This document shows, piece by piece, positions 57,179 through 64,000 of a stretch of 64,000 bases of DNA; the stretch's first letter is position 1, and every line of letters begins with the position of its first letter. Under the pieces are notes generated by a model that worked only from the letters and a program-made list of their open reading frames with translations, was not told the origin of the DNA and searched no databases. Source of the stretch: Roseomonas haemaphysalidis (lineage in GTDB: Bacteria > Pseudomonadota > Alphaproteobacteria > Acetobacterales > Acetobacteraceae); contig NZ_CP061177.1 in NCBI RefSeq assembly GCF_017355405.1, forward strand, positions 1,066,001-1,130,000, in the 5' to 3' direction. Both the position numbers and the translations under genes were made by a program.

Positions 57179-58225
57179 ATGCTGCGCAGACACCTGGGGG
57201 CGGCGCTCGCCGCGATGTTGCTGACCGCCGGCCCGGTGCTGGCGCAGGGGCGGGACCTGACCATCGTGTCCTGGGGCGGCGCCTATCAGGACGCGCAGCG
57301 GGACGTGTTCTTCCGCCCCTTCCAGCAGCAAAGCGGCGGCACGCGCATCTTGGAAGAGAACTGGGACGGCGGCGTCGGCGTGCTGCGCGCCAAGATCCAG
57401 TCCGGCGCCAACAACTGGGACCTGGTGCAGGTGGAAAGCGAGGAGCTGCTGCTCGGCTGCGACGAGGGGCTGTTCGAGAAGATGGACTTCGCCGCCATCG
57501 GCGGCGCCGAGCGCTTCATCGCGCCGGCGCGCAGCGAATGTGGCGTCGGCAACATCCTGTATTCCTTCGTGCTGGCCTACGACAAGGCGCGCACGCCCAA
57601 TGCGCCGGCGAGCTGGGCCGACTTCTTCGACACGCAGCGCTGGCCCGGCAAGCGCGGCCTGCGGCGCGGCCCCAAGACGACGCTGGAGATCGCGCTGCTG
57701 GCGGACGGCGTGGCGCCGGGCGACGTGTACCGCGTGCTGGGCACGCCGGAAGGGGTGGATCGCGCCTTCCGCAAGCTCGACACCATCAAGGGCGACATCG
57801 TGTGGTGGGAGCGCGGCAGCCAGCCGCCGCAATGGCTCGCCAGCGGCGAGGTGGTGATGACCGACGCCTATAACGGCCGCATCAGCGCCGCCAACACCAG
57901 CGACGGCCGCAACTTCGGCATCGCCTGGAAGAACAACCTGTTCACGCTGGACAGCTACGTGATCATGAAGGGCAGCCCCAACCGGGCGCAGGCCCAGGCC
58001 TTTCTGCGCTACTGGTCGCAGCCGCAGGTGGCGGCGCTGCTGGCGCCGCGCATCCCCTACGGCGCGACCGTGGTGGGCGCGGACGCGCTGCTGCCGCCGG
58101 CGGTGCTGGCCAACCTGCCCACCGCGCCGGAGAACGCCGCCGGCGCGCTGGAAATCAACGACCGCTTCTGGCTGGACAACCTCGACACGCTGAACCAGCG
58201 CTTCAACAACTGGGTGTCCCGCTGA
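57179..58225 (+). CDS. PotD/PotF-like ABC transporter substrate-binding protein
   Basis: Periplasmic receptor of a polyamine/opine/Fe-type (PotD-like) importer, 348 aa. It has a signal peptide (MLRRHLGAALAAML to PVLAQ, about residues 1-23). The binding fold shows LTIVSWGGAYQDAQRDVFF, NNWDLVQVESEELL, WPGKRGLRRGPKTTLEIALL and FLRYWSQPQVAALLAPRI. GGAGG lies 8 bp upstream of ATG 57179. Substrate unknown. Confidence 0.9.
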   Translation: MLRRHLGAALAAMLLTAGPVLAQGRDLTIVSWGGAYQDAQRDVFFRPFQQQSGGTRILEENWDGGVGVLRAKIQSGANNWDLVQVESEELLLGCDEGLFEKMDFAAIGGAERFIAPARSECGVGNILYSFVLAYDKARTPNAPASWADFFDTQRWPGKRGLRRGPKTTLEIALLADGVAPGDVYRVLGTPEGVDRAFRKLDTIKGDIVWWERGSQPPQWLASGEVVMTDAYNGRISAANTSDGRNFGIAWKNNLFTLDSYVIMKGSPNRAQAQAFLRYWSQPQVAALLAPRIPYGATVVGADALLPPAVLANLPTAPENAAGALEINDRFWLDNLDTLNQRFNNWVSR

Positions 58226-58251
58226 GCCCACGCCTTGGTGCGGCGGCGCTG

Positions 58252-59409
58252 GTGGCGCCGCTGCTGATCTTCCTGCTGGCCGTCTTCGTGCTGCCGATCG
58301 GCGCTTTTCTGCTGCGCGCGGTGCAGGAAGCCGACGTGCCGCCCGTGTTGCCGCGCACGATCGTGGCGCTGCGCGGCTGGGACGGCGCCGCCGCGCCGGG
58401 CGACGCCGCCTTCGCAGCCCTGGCCGAGGACCTGCGCGCCGCCCGCGCCCGGGACCAGGACACCGGCGCCGGCTCCATCGGCCGTGCCAGCGCCCGGCTG
58501 AACACCGACTGGCCGGGTTTCCGCAGCCTGCTGCCCGCCACCGCCCGCCGCGTGGCGGCTTCGGGCGAGCCGCGCGCGCTGGTGCTGGCGGCCGGCCCCG
58601 CCTGGGACACGCCCGCCCCCTGGGCCGCCATCCGCCGCGCCGGCGGGCCGCTGTCCGACTTCTACCCGCTCGCGGTGCTGGACCTGAAGCGCGACGCCGC
58701 CGGGCACATCGCGGGCGCGCCGCCGGAGCAGGCGATCTTCCGGCAGGTGCTGTGGCGCACGCTGTGGATCTCGCTCTGCGCCACCGCCATCGCGCTCGCC
58801 ATCGGCTATCCGCTGGCCTGGCTGATCGCGACGGCGCCGCCGCGCGTGGCGCCCTGGCTGCTGGGCGGCGTGCTGCTGCCGTTCTGGACCAGCCTGATCG
58901 TCCGCACCGCCGCCTGGATGGTGCTGCTGCAGCGCGAGGGCGTGGTCAACGCCGCGCTGCAGTCGGCTCGCCTGACCGATGGGCCGCTGCCGCTGCTGTT
59001 CAACCGCGGCGCCGTGCTGCTGGCCATGGTGCATATCCTGCTGCCCTTCATGGTGCTGCCGATCTATGCCGCGCTGAGGTCGCTGGACTGGCGGCTGCCG
59101 CGCGCCGCCGTCTCGCTCGGCGCCTCGCCGATGCGGGCCTTCTGGCGGGTGTCGCTGCCGCTGTCGCTGCCCGGCGTGGGGGCGGGCTGCCTGCTGGTGT
59201 TCATCCAGGCGCTGGGCTTCTACGTCACGCCGGCGCTGCTGGGCGGCGCCAACGACCAGATGCTGTCATACTTTGTCGGCTTCTACGCCACCCGCACGGT
59301 GGACTGGTCCATGGCCGCCGCCCTGTCGCTGCTGCTGCTGCTGGCGGTCGCGCTGGTGGTCGGGTTGTACGCCCGGCTGGTGGGCTTCGAGCGGACCCGC
59401 GCGGCATGA
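58252..59409 (+). CDS. PotB-like ABC transporter permease, start uncertain
   Basis: The 385-aa membrane protein has a first helix (LLIFLLAVFVLPIGAFLL), a large insert of about 110 residues before the second helix, then the permease core with SLPLSLPGVGAGCLLVFIQALG and the EAA-like loop AVSLGASPMRAFWRV. GTG 58252 gives this form. CTG 58222, whose last two bases overlap the SBP stop (CTGA), would add 10 residues (LSPRLGAAAL) and fits the family N-terminus better. It overlaps the next permease by 4 bp. Confidence 0.85.
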   Translation: MAPLLIFLLAVFVLPIGAFLLRAVQEADVPPVLPRTIVALRGWDGAAAPGDAAFAALAEDLRAARARDQDTGAGSIGRASARLNTDWPGFRSLLPATARRVAASGEPRALVLAAGPAWDTPAPWAAIRRAGGPLSDFYPLAVLDLKRDAAGHIAGAPPEQAIFRQVLWRTLWISLCATAIALAIGYPLAWLIATAPPRVAPWLLGGVLLPFWTSLIVRTAAWMVLLQREGVVNAALQSARLTDGPLPLLFNRGAVLLAMVHILLPFMVLPIYAALRSLDWRLPRAAVSLGASPMRAFWRVSLPLSLPGVGAGCLLVFIQALGFYVTPALLGGANDQMLSYFVGFYATRTVDWSMAAALSLLLLLAVALVVGLYARLVGFERTRAA

Positions 59410-60182
59410 GGCGCCCCGGTCCCCTGTTGTGGTGCTTCGGCCTGCTGGCGCTGGTGTTCCTGCTGGCGCCGGTGGCGGCCATCCTACCGCTGTCCTTCTC
59501 CTCCGGCGCCTTTCTGTCCTATCCGCTGCCGGGGCTGTCGCTGCGCTGGTATCAGGACTTCGCCACCTCCGACTTCTGGCTGCCGGCGCTGTGGAACAGC
59601 CTGCGGCTCGGCGCCACGGTGGCGGTGCTGGCGTCCGTGCTGGGCACGCTGGCCGCCTTCGGCCTGTGGCGGGCGCGCTTTCCCGGGCGGGGCGCCGTGA
59701 TGGCGGTGCTGATGGCGCCCATGGTGGTGCCGGCCATCGTGGTGGCGGTGCCGCTGCTGCTGTTCTTCGGGCCGCTGGGGCTGACCAACTCCTTTCCCGG
59801 GCTGGTGCTGGCGCATACCGTGCTGGGCGCGCCCTTCGTGGTCACCACCGTGCTGGCCGCCCTGGCACAGTTCGACCCGGTGCAACTGCGCGCGGCGGCG
59901 GCCTGCGGTGCCCACCCGGCGCGGGCCTTCTGGCGCGTGTGCCTGCCGCAGATCGCGCCGGGCGTGGCGGCGGGCGCGGTCTTCGCCTTCGCCATCTCGC
60001 TGGACGAGGTGGTGGTGGTGCTGTTCCTGGCCGGCCCCGCGCAGCGCACCCTGCCGCGCCAGATGTTTTCCGGCCTGAACGATTCCATCAGCCTGACCGT
60101 GATGGCGGCGGCGGTGGTGATGGTGGTGCTGTCCTGCCTGCTGCTGCTGGCCGTCACGCTGTTGCGCCGGCGGCCGGGCTGA
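59406..60182 (+). CDS. PotC-like ABC transporter permease
   Basis: Second permease, 258 aa, with about six helices. FSSGAFLSYPLPGLSLRWYQDF is the PotC-type start, and the EAA-loop is LRAAAACGAHPARAFWRVCLPQI. ATG 59406 overlaps the previous stop by 4 bp. No ATPase gene follows, which is unusual for this class; the ATPase must be encoded elsewhere. Confidence 0.9.
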   Translation: MRRPGPLLWCFGLLALVFLLAPVAAILPLSFSSGAFLSYPLPGLSLRWYQDFATSDFWLPALWNSLRLGATVAVLASVLGTLAAFGLWRARFPGRGAVMAVLMAPMVVPAIVVAVPLLLFFGPLGLTNSFPGLVLAHTVLGAPFVVTTVLAALAQFDPVQLRAAAACGAHPARAFWRVCLPQIAPGVAAGAVFAFAISLDEVVVVLFLAGPAQRTLPRQMFSGLNDSISLTVMAAAVVMVVLSCLLLLAVTLLRRRPG

Positions 60183-60252
60183 GGGCCTTGCCCCACGGCG
60201 CGCGTGGGGCCACCTGCCCGATGCAGACACCGAGACAGGGAACCGCGACGCC

Positions 60253-61011
60253 ATGGCCCACCCCCCTTCCGCCGCCCTCCCCATCCACCGGCGCAGCGCC
60301 CTGGCCGGGGGCGCGATGCTGCTGGCCGGCGGGCTGTTCGCCAGCCCGCGCCGTGTTCTGGCCCAGGCGGCCGCGCCGGCGTCCAGCCCTTACACGCTGC
60401 CGCCGCTGCCTTATGCCAACAACGCCAACGAGCCGCATATCGACGCCGCGACCATGGAGCTGCACCACGACAAGCACCATGCCGCCTATGTCAGCAACCT
60501 CAACACCGCGCTGAAGGACCACGGCCAGCTGGCCGCCCTGCCGCTGGAGGAACTGCTGACCAACCTGGCCGCGGCACCGGACAGCGTGCGCACCACGCTG
60601 CGCAACAACGCCGGCGGCCATGCCAACCACGCGATGTTCTGGCAGATCATGGGCGGCAAGGGCGGCACGCCGGAAGGCGAGCTGTCGGACGCCATCAGCC
60701 GCGACCTCGGCAGCTTCGACACCATGAAGACTGACTTCAACACCGCCGGCGCCCGTGTGTTCGGTTCGGGCTGGGTGTTCGTCACCGTGACGCGGGAAGG
60801 CAAGCTGGCCCTGGCCAGCCGCCCCAACCAGGACACGCCGCTGATGGACGGCACCAAGGTGCTGTTCGGCAACGACGTGTGGGAGCACGCCTACTACCTG
60901 AAGTACAACAACCGCCGCCCGGAATACCTGACGGCGTGGTGGAACGTCCTGGACTGGTCCAAGATCTCGGAGCGCTACGCGGCCGCCAAGGCGGGGACGC
61001 TGAAGGTCTGA
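60253..61011 (+). CDS. Exported Fe/Mn superoxide dismutase
   Basis: Removes superoxide, here probably in the periplasm. The 252-aa protein has an N-terminal export signal with HRRSALAGGAMLLAGGL and a cleavage site near RVLAQ, possibly Tat. The metal ligands are His71 (MELHHDKHH), His126 (NHAMFW), Asp208 and His212 (NDVWEHAYYL). The body shows PLPYANNANEPHI and GSGWVFVTV. Iron and manganese forms cannot be told apart with certainty. ATG 60253 starts the signal. Confidence 0.9.
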   Translation: MAHPPSAALPIHRRSALAGGAMLLAGGLFASPRRVLAQAAAPASSPYTLPPLPYANNANEPHIDAATMELHHDKHHAAYVSNLNTALKDHGQLAALPLEELLTNLAAAPDSVRTTLRNNAGGHANHAMFWQIMGGKGGTPEGELSDAISRDLGSFDTMKTDFNTAGARVFGSGWVFVTVTREGKLALASRPNQDTPLMDGTKVLFGNDVWEHAYYLKYNNRRPEYLTAWWNVLDWSKISERYAAAKAGTLKV

Positions 61012-61021
61012 TCCGGGCGGG

Positions 61022-61177
61022 AAAGGCCAGGGGAATGAATTCCCCTGGAACCCCTTCCTTCTTTTCCGAGCCTGGAACACGCGCAGGGCCGCCATGAAAC
61101 GCCGCTGCCGCGACGAGGCATTGTAGACAGACAGGAAAAGACGGGGGTTCGGGAGAATTCCTCCCCCCCGGCCTTTG
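61022..61177. repeat. Family 1 paired hairpin repeat, copy 8
   Basis: Left arm about 61022-61070 (AAAGGCCAGGGGAATGAATT, CCCCTGGAACCCCTTCC, TTCTTTTCC). Right arm about 61128-61177 (CAGACAGGAAAAGACGGGGG, TTCGGGAGAATTCCTCCCCC, GGCCTTTG). The centre is about 57 bp. It lies between the convergent dismutase and DUF1206 genes, about 10 bp from each stop. Confidence 0.82.
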
Positions 61178-61187
61178 TCAGCCCCCG

Positions 61188-61994
61188 TTAAACCGGCGCC
61201 TCGATCCGCCGGAACCGCGCTTCCGCGAATTCGAACACGCCGAAGGCGGCCAGGCCCAGCGCCACCACCCCGTACAGGAACTGCCCGAAGGGCTGCCCCT
61301 GCAGGGCGCGCAGCGCGCCGCTGAGGCCCACCACCTCCTGCGGGTTGGAATGCAGCGCCGCCAGCATCACGAAGATGCCGATGATCAGGAACACCACGCC
61401 CCGCGCCGCGAAGCCCAGGCGGCCCAGCGGCACCACCCATTGCGCGGCATCGCCCGGGCAATCCAGGTGCTTGGTGAAGGAGGCCCGCCAGCCGCGCACC
61501 AGAAAGGCGATGCCGACGCCGGCCACCACGGCGCCGGCCAGCCCCACCAGCACCTCGCCGAAGGGGTGGCCCATCACCCAGCGCGACCAGTCCTGGGCCT
61601 GGGACGCGTCGTCGCCGGCGCCCCGCGCGCTGCGGCCGCCGGCCGCCAGGGTGGCGGCGAAGAGGCCGAGGCTGGCGTAGGTGAAGGCGGAGATGAGTTG
61701 GCCGGCGCGGGCGCCCAGCGCCTTGGGCTTGGTGCCGCGCCGGTCGGCATCCAGCAGCGACTGGCAGGCGCGCCACAAGGCGAAGCCGAACAGGCCGAGC
61801 GCCACGATCCCCAGCAGCACGCCGCCGAAGGGATGCGCCAGCAGCGACAGCAGCGCGCCCTTGTTGCCGGAATTGCCGCCGCCCTGGCCCATGGCGGCCA
61901 GAAAGGCCAGCAGCCCGACCACGAGGTTGACGACGCCCCGCGCGGCGTAGCCGAGGCGGGCGAGCAGGACGAGGGCATGGCGGTGGGACGGCAA
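61188..61994 (-). CDS. DUF1206 membrane protein
   Basis: The 268-aa protein has six predicted helices arranged as three repeats of a two-helix unit. Each repeat begins with a pattern like RLGYAARGVVNLVVGLLAFL, seen near residues 12, 90 and 190 (RLGFAARGVVFLIIGIFVML for the last). Function unknown. TTG 61994 is chosen because GGAG lies 8 bp upstream; TTG 62048 would add 18 residues. Confidence 0.8.
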   Translation of the reverse strand: MPSHRHALVLLARLGYAARGVVNLVVGLLAFLAAMGQGGGNSGNKGALLSLLAHPFGGVLLGIVALGLFGFALWRACQSLLDADRRGTKPKALGARAGQLISAFTYASLGLFAATLAAGGRSARGAGDDASQAQDWSRWVMGHPFGEVLVGLAGAVVAGVGIAFLVRGWRASFTKHLDCPGDAAQWVVPLGRLGFAARGVVFLIIGIFVMLAALHSNPQEVVGLSGALRALQGQPFGQFLYGVVALGLAAFGVFEFAEARFRRIEAPV

Positions 61995-62054
61995 GGGCGG
62001 CGCTCCGGGTACAGGGCGTGTAACGGCCCGGCCCCGGCTTGGATGCAACCTGCG

Positions 62055-63068
62055 CTACGCCTTGGCTTCGCGCAGTTCCAGGGCGCGGGCGTAGACCTGC
62101 TTGCGCGGCAGGCCGGTGGCGGCGGCGACCAGGGCCGCGGCGTCGCGCAGGCTTTCGCCGGTCGCCAGCGCGGCGCGCAGCCGGGCGTCCAGCGCGGCCT
62201 CGCCTTCCGGCGCGTCTTCTTCCGCCGGGCCGACCACCAGCGCGATCTCGCCGCGCGCGGGGTGGGCGGCGTAATGCGCGGCGAGCTCGGGCAGGGTGCC
62301 GCGCCGCACTTCCTCGAAGCGCTTGGTCAGCTCGCGCGTCACGGCGGCGGGGCGGGGGCCAAGGGCCTCGGCGAGCGCTTCCAGCGCCTCGGCCAGCCGG
62401 TGGGGGGCCTCAAAGAAGACCAGGGTGGCGGAAAGGCCCGCGCGCTCGATGGCGCGCAGCCGGGCTAGCTCGGCGGCCCGGGCGGCGGCGCGCGGCGGCA
62501 GGAAGCCGAGAAACAGGAAAGGGTGCGGCGGCAGGCCTGACAGGGTCAGCGCCATTACCGCCGCGTTGGGGCCGGGCACGGCGCTGACCTCGTGGCCGGC
62601 GGCGATGGCCGCGCGCACCAGCCGGTAGCCGGGGTCGCTCATCAGCGGCGTGCCGGCATCCGACACCAGCGCGAGGTGTTGGCCCTCGGCCATGCGGGCC
62701 AGTAGGCGGGGGGTCGCCTGGTCCTCGTTGTGGTCGTGCAGCGGCACCAGCGGGGCGGCGATGCCGTGGCGCGCCAGCAGCGGCGCGGTGGTGCGGGTGT
62801 CCTCGCACAGGATGGCATCCGCCGCCCGCAGCGTGGCCACGGCGCGGGGCGACAGGTCGCCAAGGTTGCCGATCGGCGTCGAGACCAGGATAAGGGGGGG
62901 CGGGGTCCTGCCCGCGGGGCGGGAGTCGCCCGCCCCGGGCGGGTCCGCCGCATCCGGCGCCGCGATGTGCGGCGTGTCATTCAGGCCGGGCGGCGCGCCC
63001 GGCAGAGGGGAGGCTTCCGTTGCGGTTCCTGCGTTCGACCGGTCCTGACGGGATTCGTCCTGTGCCAC
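62055..63068 (-). CDS. rsmI: 16S rRNA (cytidine(1402)-2'-O)-methyltransferase RsmI
   Basis: Methylates the ribose of C1402 in 16S rRNA. The 337-aa protein has the tetrapyrrole-methylase fold: LILVSTPIGNLGDLSPRAV, LCEDTRTTAPLL, LVSDAGTPLMSDPGYRLV and the SAM loop SAVPGPNAAVMALTLSG, with LGFLPPRA. An N-terminal extension of about 55 residues precedes the core. The start is GTG 63068, seven bases inside the divergent lipoprotein gene. Confidence 0.94.
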   Translation of the reverse strand: MAQDESRQDRSNAGTATEASPLPGAPPGLNDTPHIAAPDAADPPGAGDSRPAGRTPPPLILVSTPIGNLGDLSPRAVATLRAADAILCEDTRTTAPLLARHGIAAPLVPLHDHNEDQATPRLLARMAEGQHLALVSDAGTPLMSDPGYRLVRAAIAAGHEVSAVPGPNAAVMALTLSGLPPHPFLFLGFLPPRAAARAAELARLRAIERAGLSATLVFFEAPHRLAEALEALAEALGPRPAAVTRELTKRFEEVRRGTLPELAAHYAAHPARGEIALVVGPAEEDAPEGEAALDARLRAALATGESLRDAAALVAAATGLPRKQVYARALELREAKA

Positions 63069-64000
63069 ACGCTGCTCCTTGCTCCCGTCCGCGCCGGCTG
63101 GTGCTGGCGCTCGGCGCCCTTGTGGGGCTGGCGGCCTGCGCGCAGCAAGCCCCGGGTCCTTCTTCTTACATGGGCGGGGTGATGCCGCAGGCCGGCGGCC
63201 TGCCCCTGGCCCCCGCCCAGCCGCCGCGCACCAAGGTGGCGCTGCTGCTGCCGCTGACCGGCGGCAATGCCCAGCTCGGCCAGCAGATGCTCAATGCCGC
63301 GCAGCTCGCGCTGTTCGAGCAGGGGGCGCCCGGCTTCGAGTTCGTGCCCCGCGACACCGGCGGCACCGCCGCCGGCGCGGCCGAGGCGGCGCGCGGCGCC
63401 ATCGCGGGCGGCGCCCGCGTGCTGGTCGGGCCGCTGACCACGGGCGAGACGGCCGCCGCTGCCGCGCCCGCCCGCGCGGCCTCCGTGCCCATGCTGCCCT
63501 TCACCAACGACTCCAACCAGGCGGCGCCGCTGGTTTGGCCGCTGGGCATCACGCCGGGGCAGCAGATGCGCCGGCTGGTGGCGGGCGCCCATGCCCAGGG
63601 GGCGCAGCGCTTCGCGCTGGCGGCGCCCTCCGGTGCCTTTGGGCAGCAGCTGGCGGCCGGGCTGCGCTCGGCGGCTTCCGACCTCGGCCTGCCGGCGCCG
63701 GTGATCCTGAACTACCCCGGCGCCGCCCAGCCCGCGCTGGCCGCCAAGGACATCGCCACCCGCCTGGCCCCGCCCGCCGAGGGCACGCCGCCGCCGCCGG
63801 TGGACATGCTGATCCTGGCCGAGGGCGGCACCCGTGCCCGCGAATTCGCCGCCGCCCTGGCCGGCGCCGGGCTGACGCCCATGCCGAAGCTGGCCGGCAG
63901 CCTGCTTTGGGCCAGCGAAGCCGGGCTGGCGCAGGAGCCCGCCCTGGCCGGCGCGTGGTATCCGGCTGGCGACCCGGCCGCCCGCGCGCAGTTCGACAGC
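63062..64000 (+). CDS. LpoA-like penicillin-binding protein activator lipoprotein (3' truncated by window)
   Basis: Periplasmic-binding-fold lipoprotein, probably an activator of a class A penicillin-binding protein (YraM/LpoA-like). The lipobox LVGLAAC places the lipid on Cys26. The fold begins KVALLLPLTGGNAQLGQQML, then ARVLVGPLTTGET and SVPMLPFTNDSNQAAPLVW. GTG 63062 gives the complete lipoprotein signal; the first bases overlap those of rsmI. The rsmI/lpoA divergent pair is also found in E. coli (yraL-yraM). 313 codons are visible. Confidence 0.85.
   Translation, partial: MPHAAPCSRPRRLVLALGALVGLAACAQQAPGPSSYMGGVMPQAGGLPLAPAQPPRTKVALLLPLTGGNAQLGQQMLNAAQLALFEQGAPGFEFVPRDTGGTAAGAAEAARGAIAGGARVLVGPLTTGETAAAAAPARAASVPMLPFTNDSNQAAPLVWPLGITPGQQMRRLVAGAHAQGAQRFALAAPSGAFGQQLAAGLRSAASDLGLPAPVILNYPGAAQPALAAKDIATRLAPPAEGTPPPPVDMLILAEGGTRAREFAAALAGAGLTPMPKLAGSLLWASEAGLAQEPALAGAWYPAGDPAARAQFDS

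Overview
The window looks like chromosomal DNA of a high-GC alphaproteobacterium, most likely an Acetobacteraceae member close to Roseomonas. This rests on the very GC-rich third codon positions, on alphaproteobacterial gene orders (rpsA-ihfB-lapA-pyrF-trpF-trpB-trpA; glnK-amtB; rimP-nusA-ylxR-infB-rbfA-truB-rpsO; aapJQMP; rsmI divergent from an LpoA-like lipoprotein gene) and on protein features such as YlxR fused to an L7Ae-like domain. I read 59 protein genes, the last cut by the window end. I saw no rRNA, tRNA, CRISPR array, insertion sequence or prophage.

Layout: (1) 0-9 kb, small metabolic genes: isochorismate synthase with a YncE-type beta-propeller (probably iron related), VanX-type dipeptidase, a DUF938 methyltransferase, LolA-like carrier, class I amidotransferase-like hydrolase, SMP-30 lactonase, and an SDR/zinc alcohol dehydrogenase pair. 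(2) 9-17 kb, leftward: a UbiH-like monooxygenase, rpsA, ihfB, lapA, pyrF, trpF, trpB, trpA. (3) 17-26 kb: glnK-amtB behind a good sigma-54 promoter, pepN, an amino-acid ABC transporter without a binding protein, a DUF4269 gene that seems to start with CTG, DUF2244, nth. (4) 26-33 kb: two glycosyltransferases, a large secreted alpha/beta-hydrolase-domain protein, and a small unrecognised protein with a cysteine-peptidase-like pattern. (5) 33-41.5 kb: the translation and transcription operon rimP-nusA-ylxR-infB-rbfA-thioesterase-truB-rpsO. (6) 42-46.4 kb: aapJQMP, general L-amino-acid uptake. (7) 46.7-53 kb: kup, two glycosyltransferases, then gmd and rmd for GDP-D-rhamnose. (8) 53-64 kb: creA, M20 peptidase, mobA-fdhD, a PotD/PotB/PotC-like importer without an ATPase, an exported superoxide dismutase, DUF1206, rsmI and an LpoA-like lipoprotein.

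The most unusual feature is between the genes. Three unrelated families of paired, inverted hairpin repeats fill many intergenic gaps: a GAATTC-centred family (eight paired copies plus one half copy), a family of two hairpins per arm with AT-rich centres (four copies) and an A/T-rich family (two copies). All share one plan: two arms facing each other around a centre that differs from copy to copy. Several arms end within a few bases of a stop codon, and one supplies the stop codon of a glycosyltransferase gene. They resemble BIME- or MITE-like elements, but I do not recognise them as any named family. No gene in the window looks like a transposase or a REP-associated tyrosine transposase (RAYT).

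Other points of interest are the rimP leader (promoter, inverted repeat, terminator-like hairpin running into a TTG start), two CTGA stop/start overlaps, and two incomplete ABC transporters.
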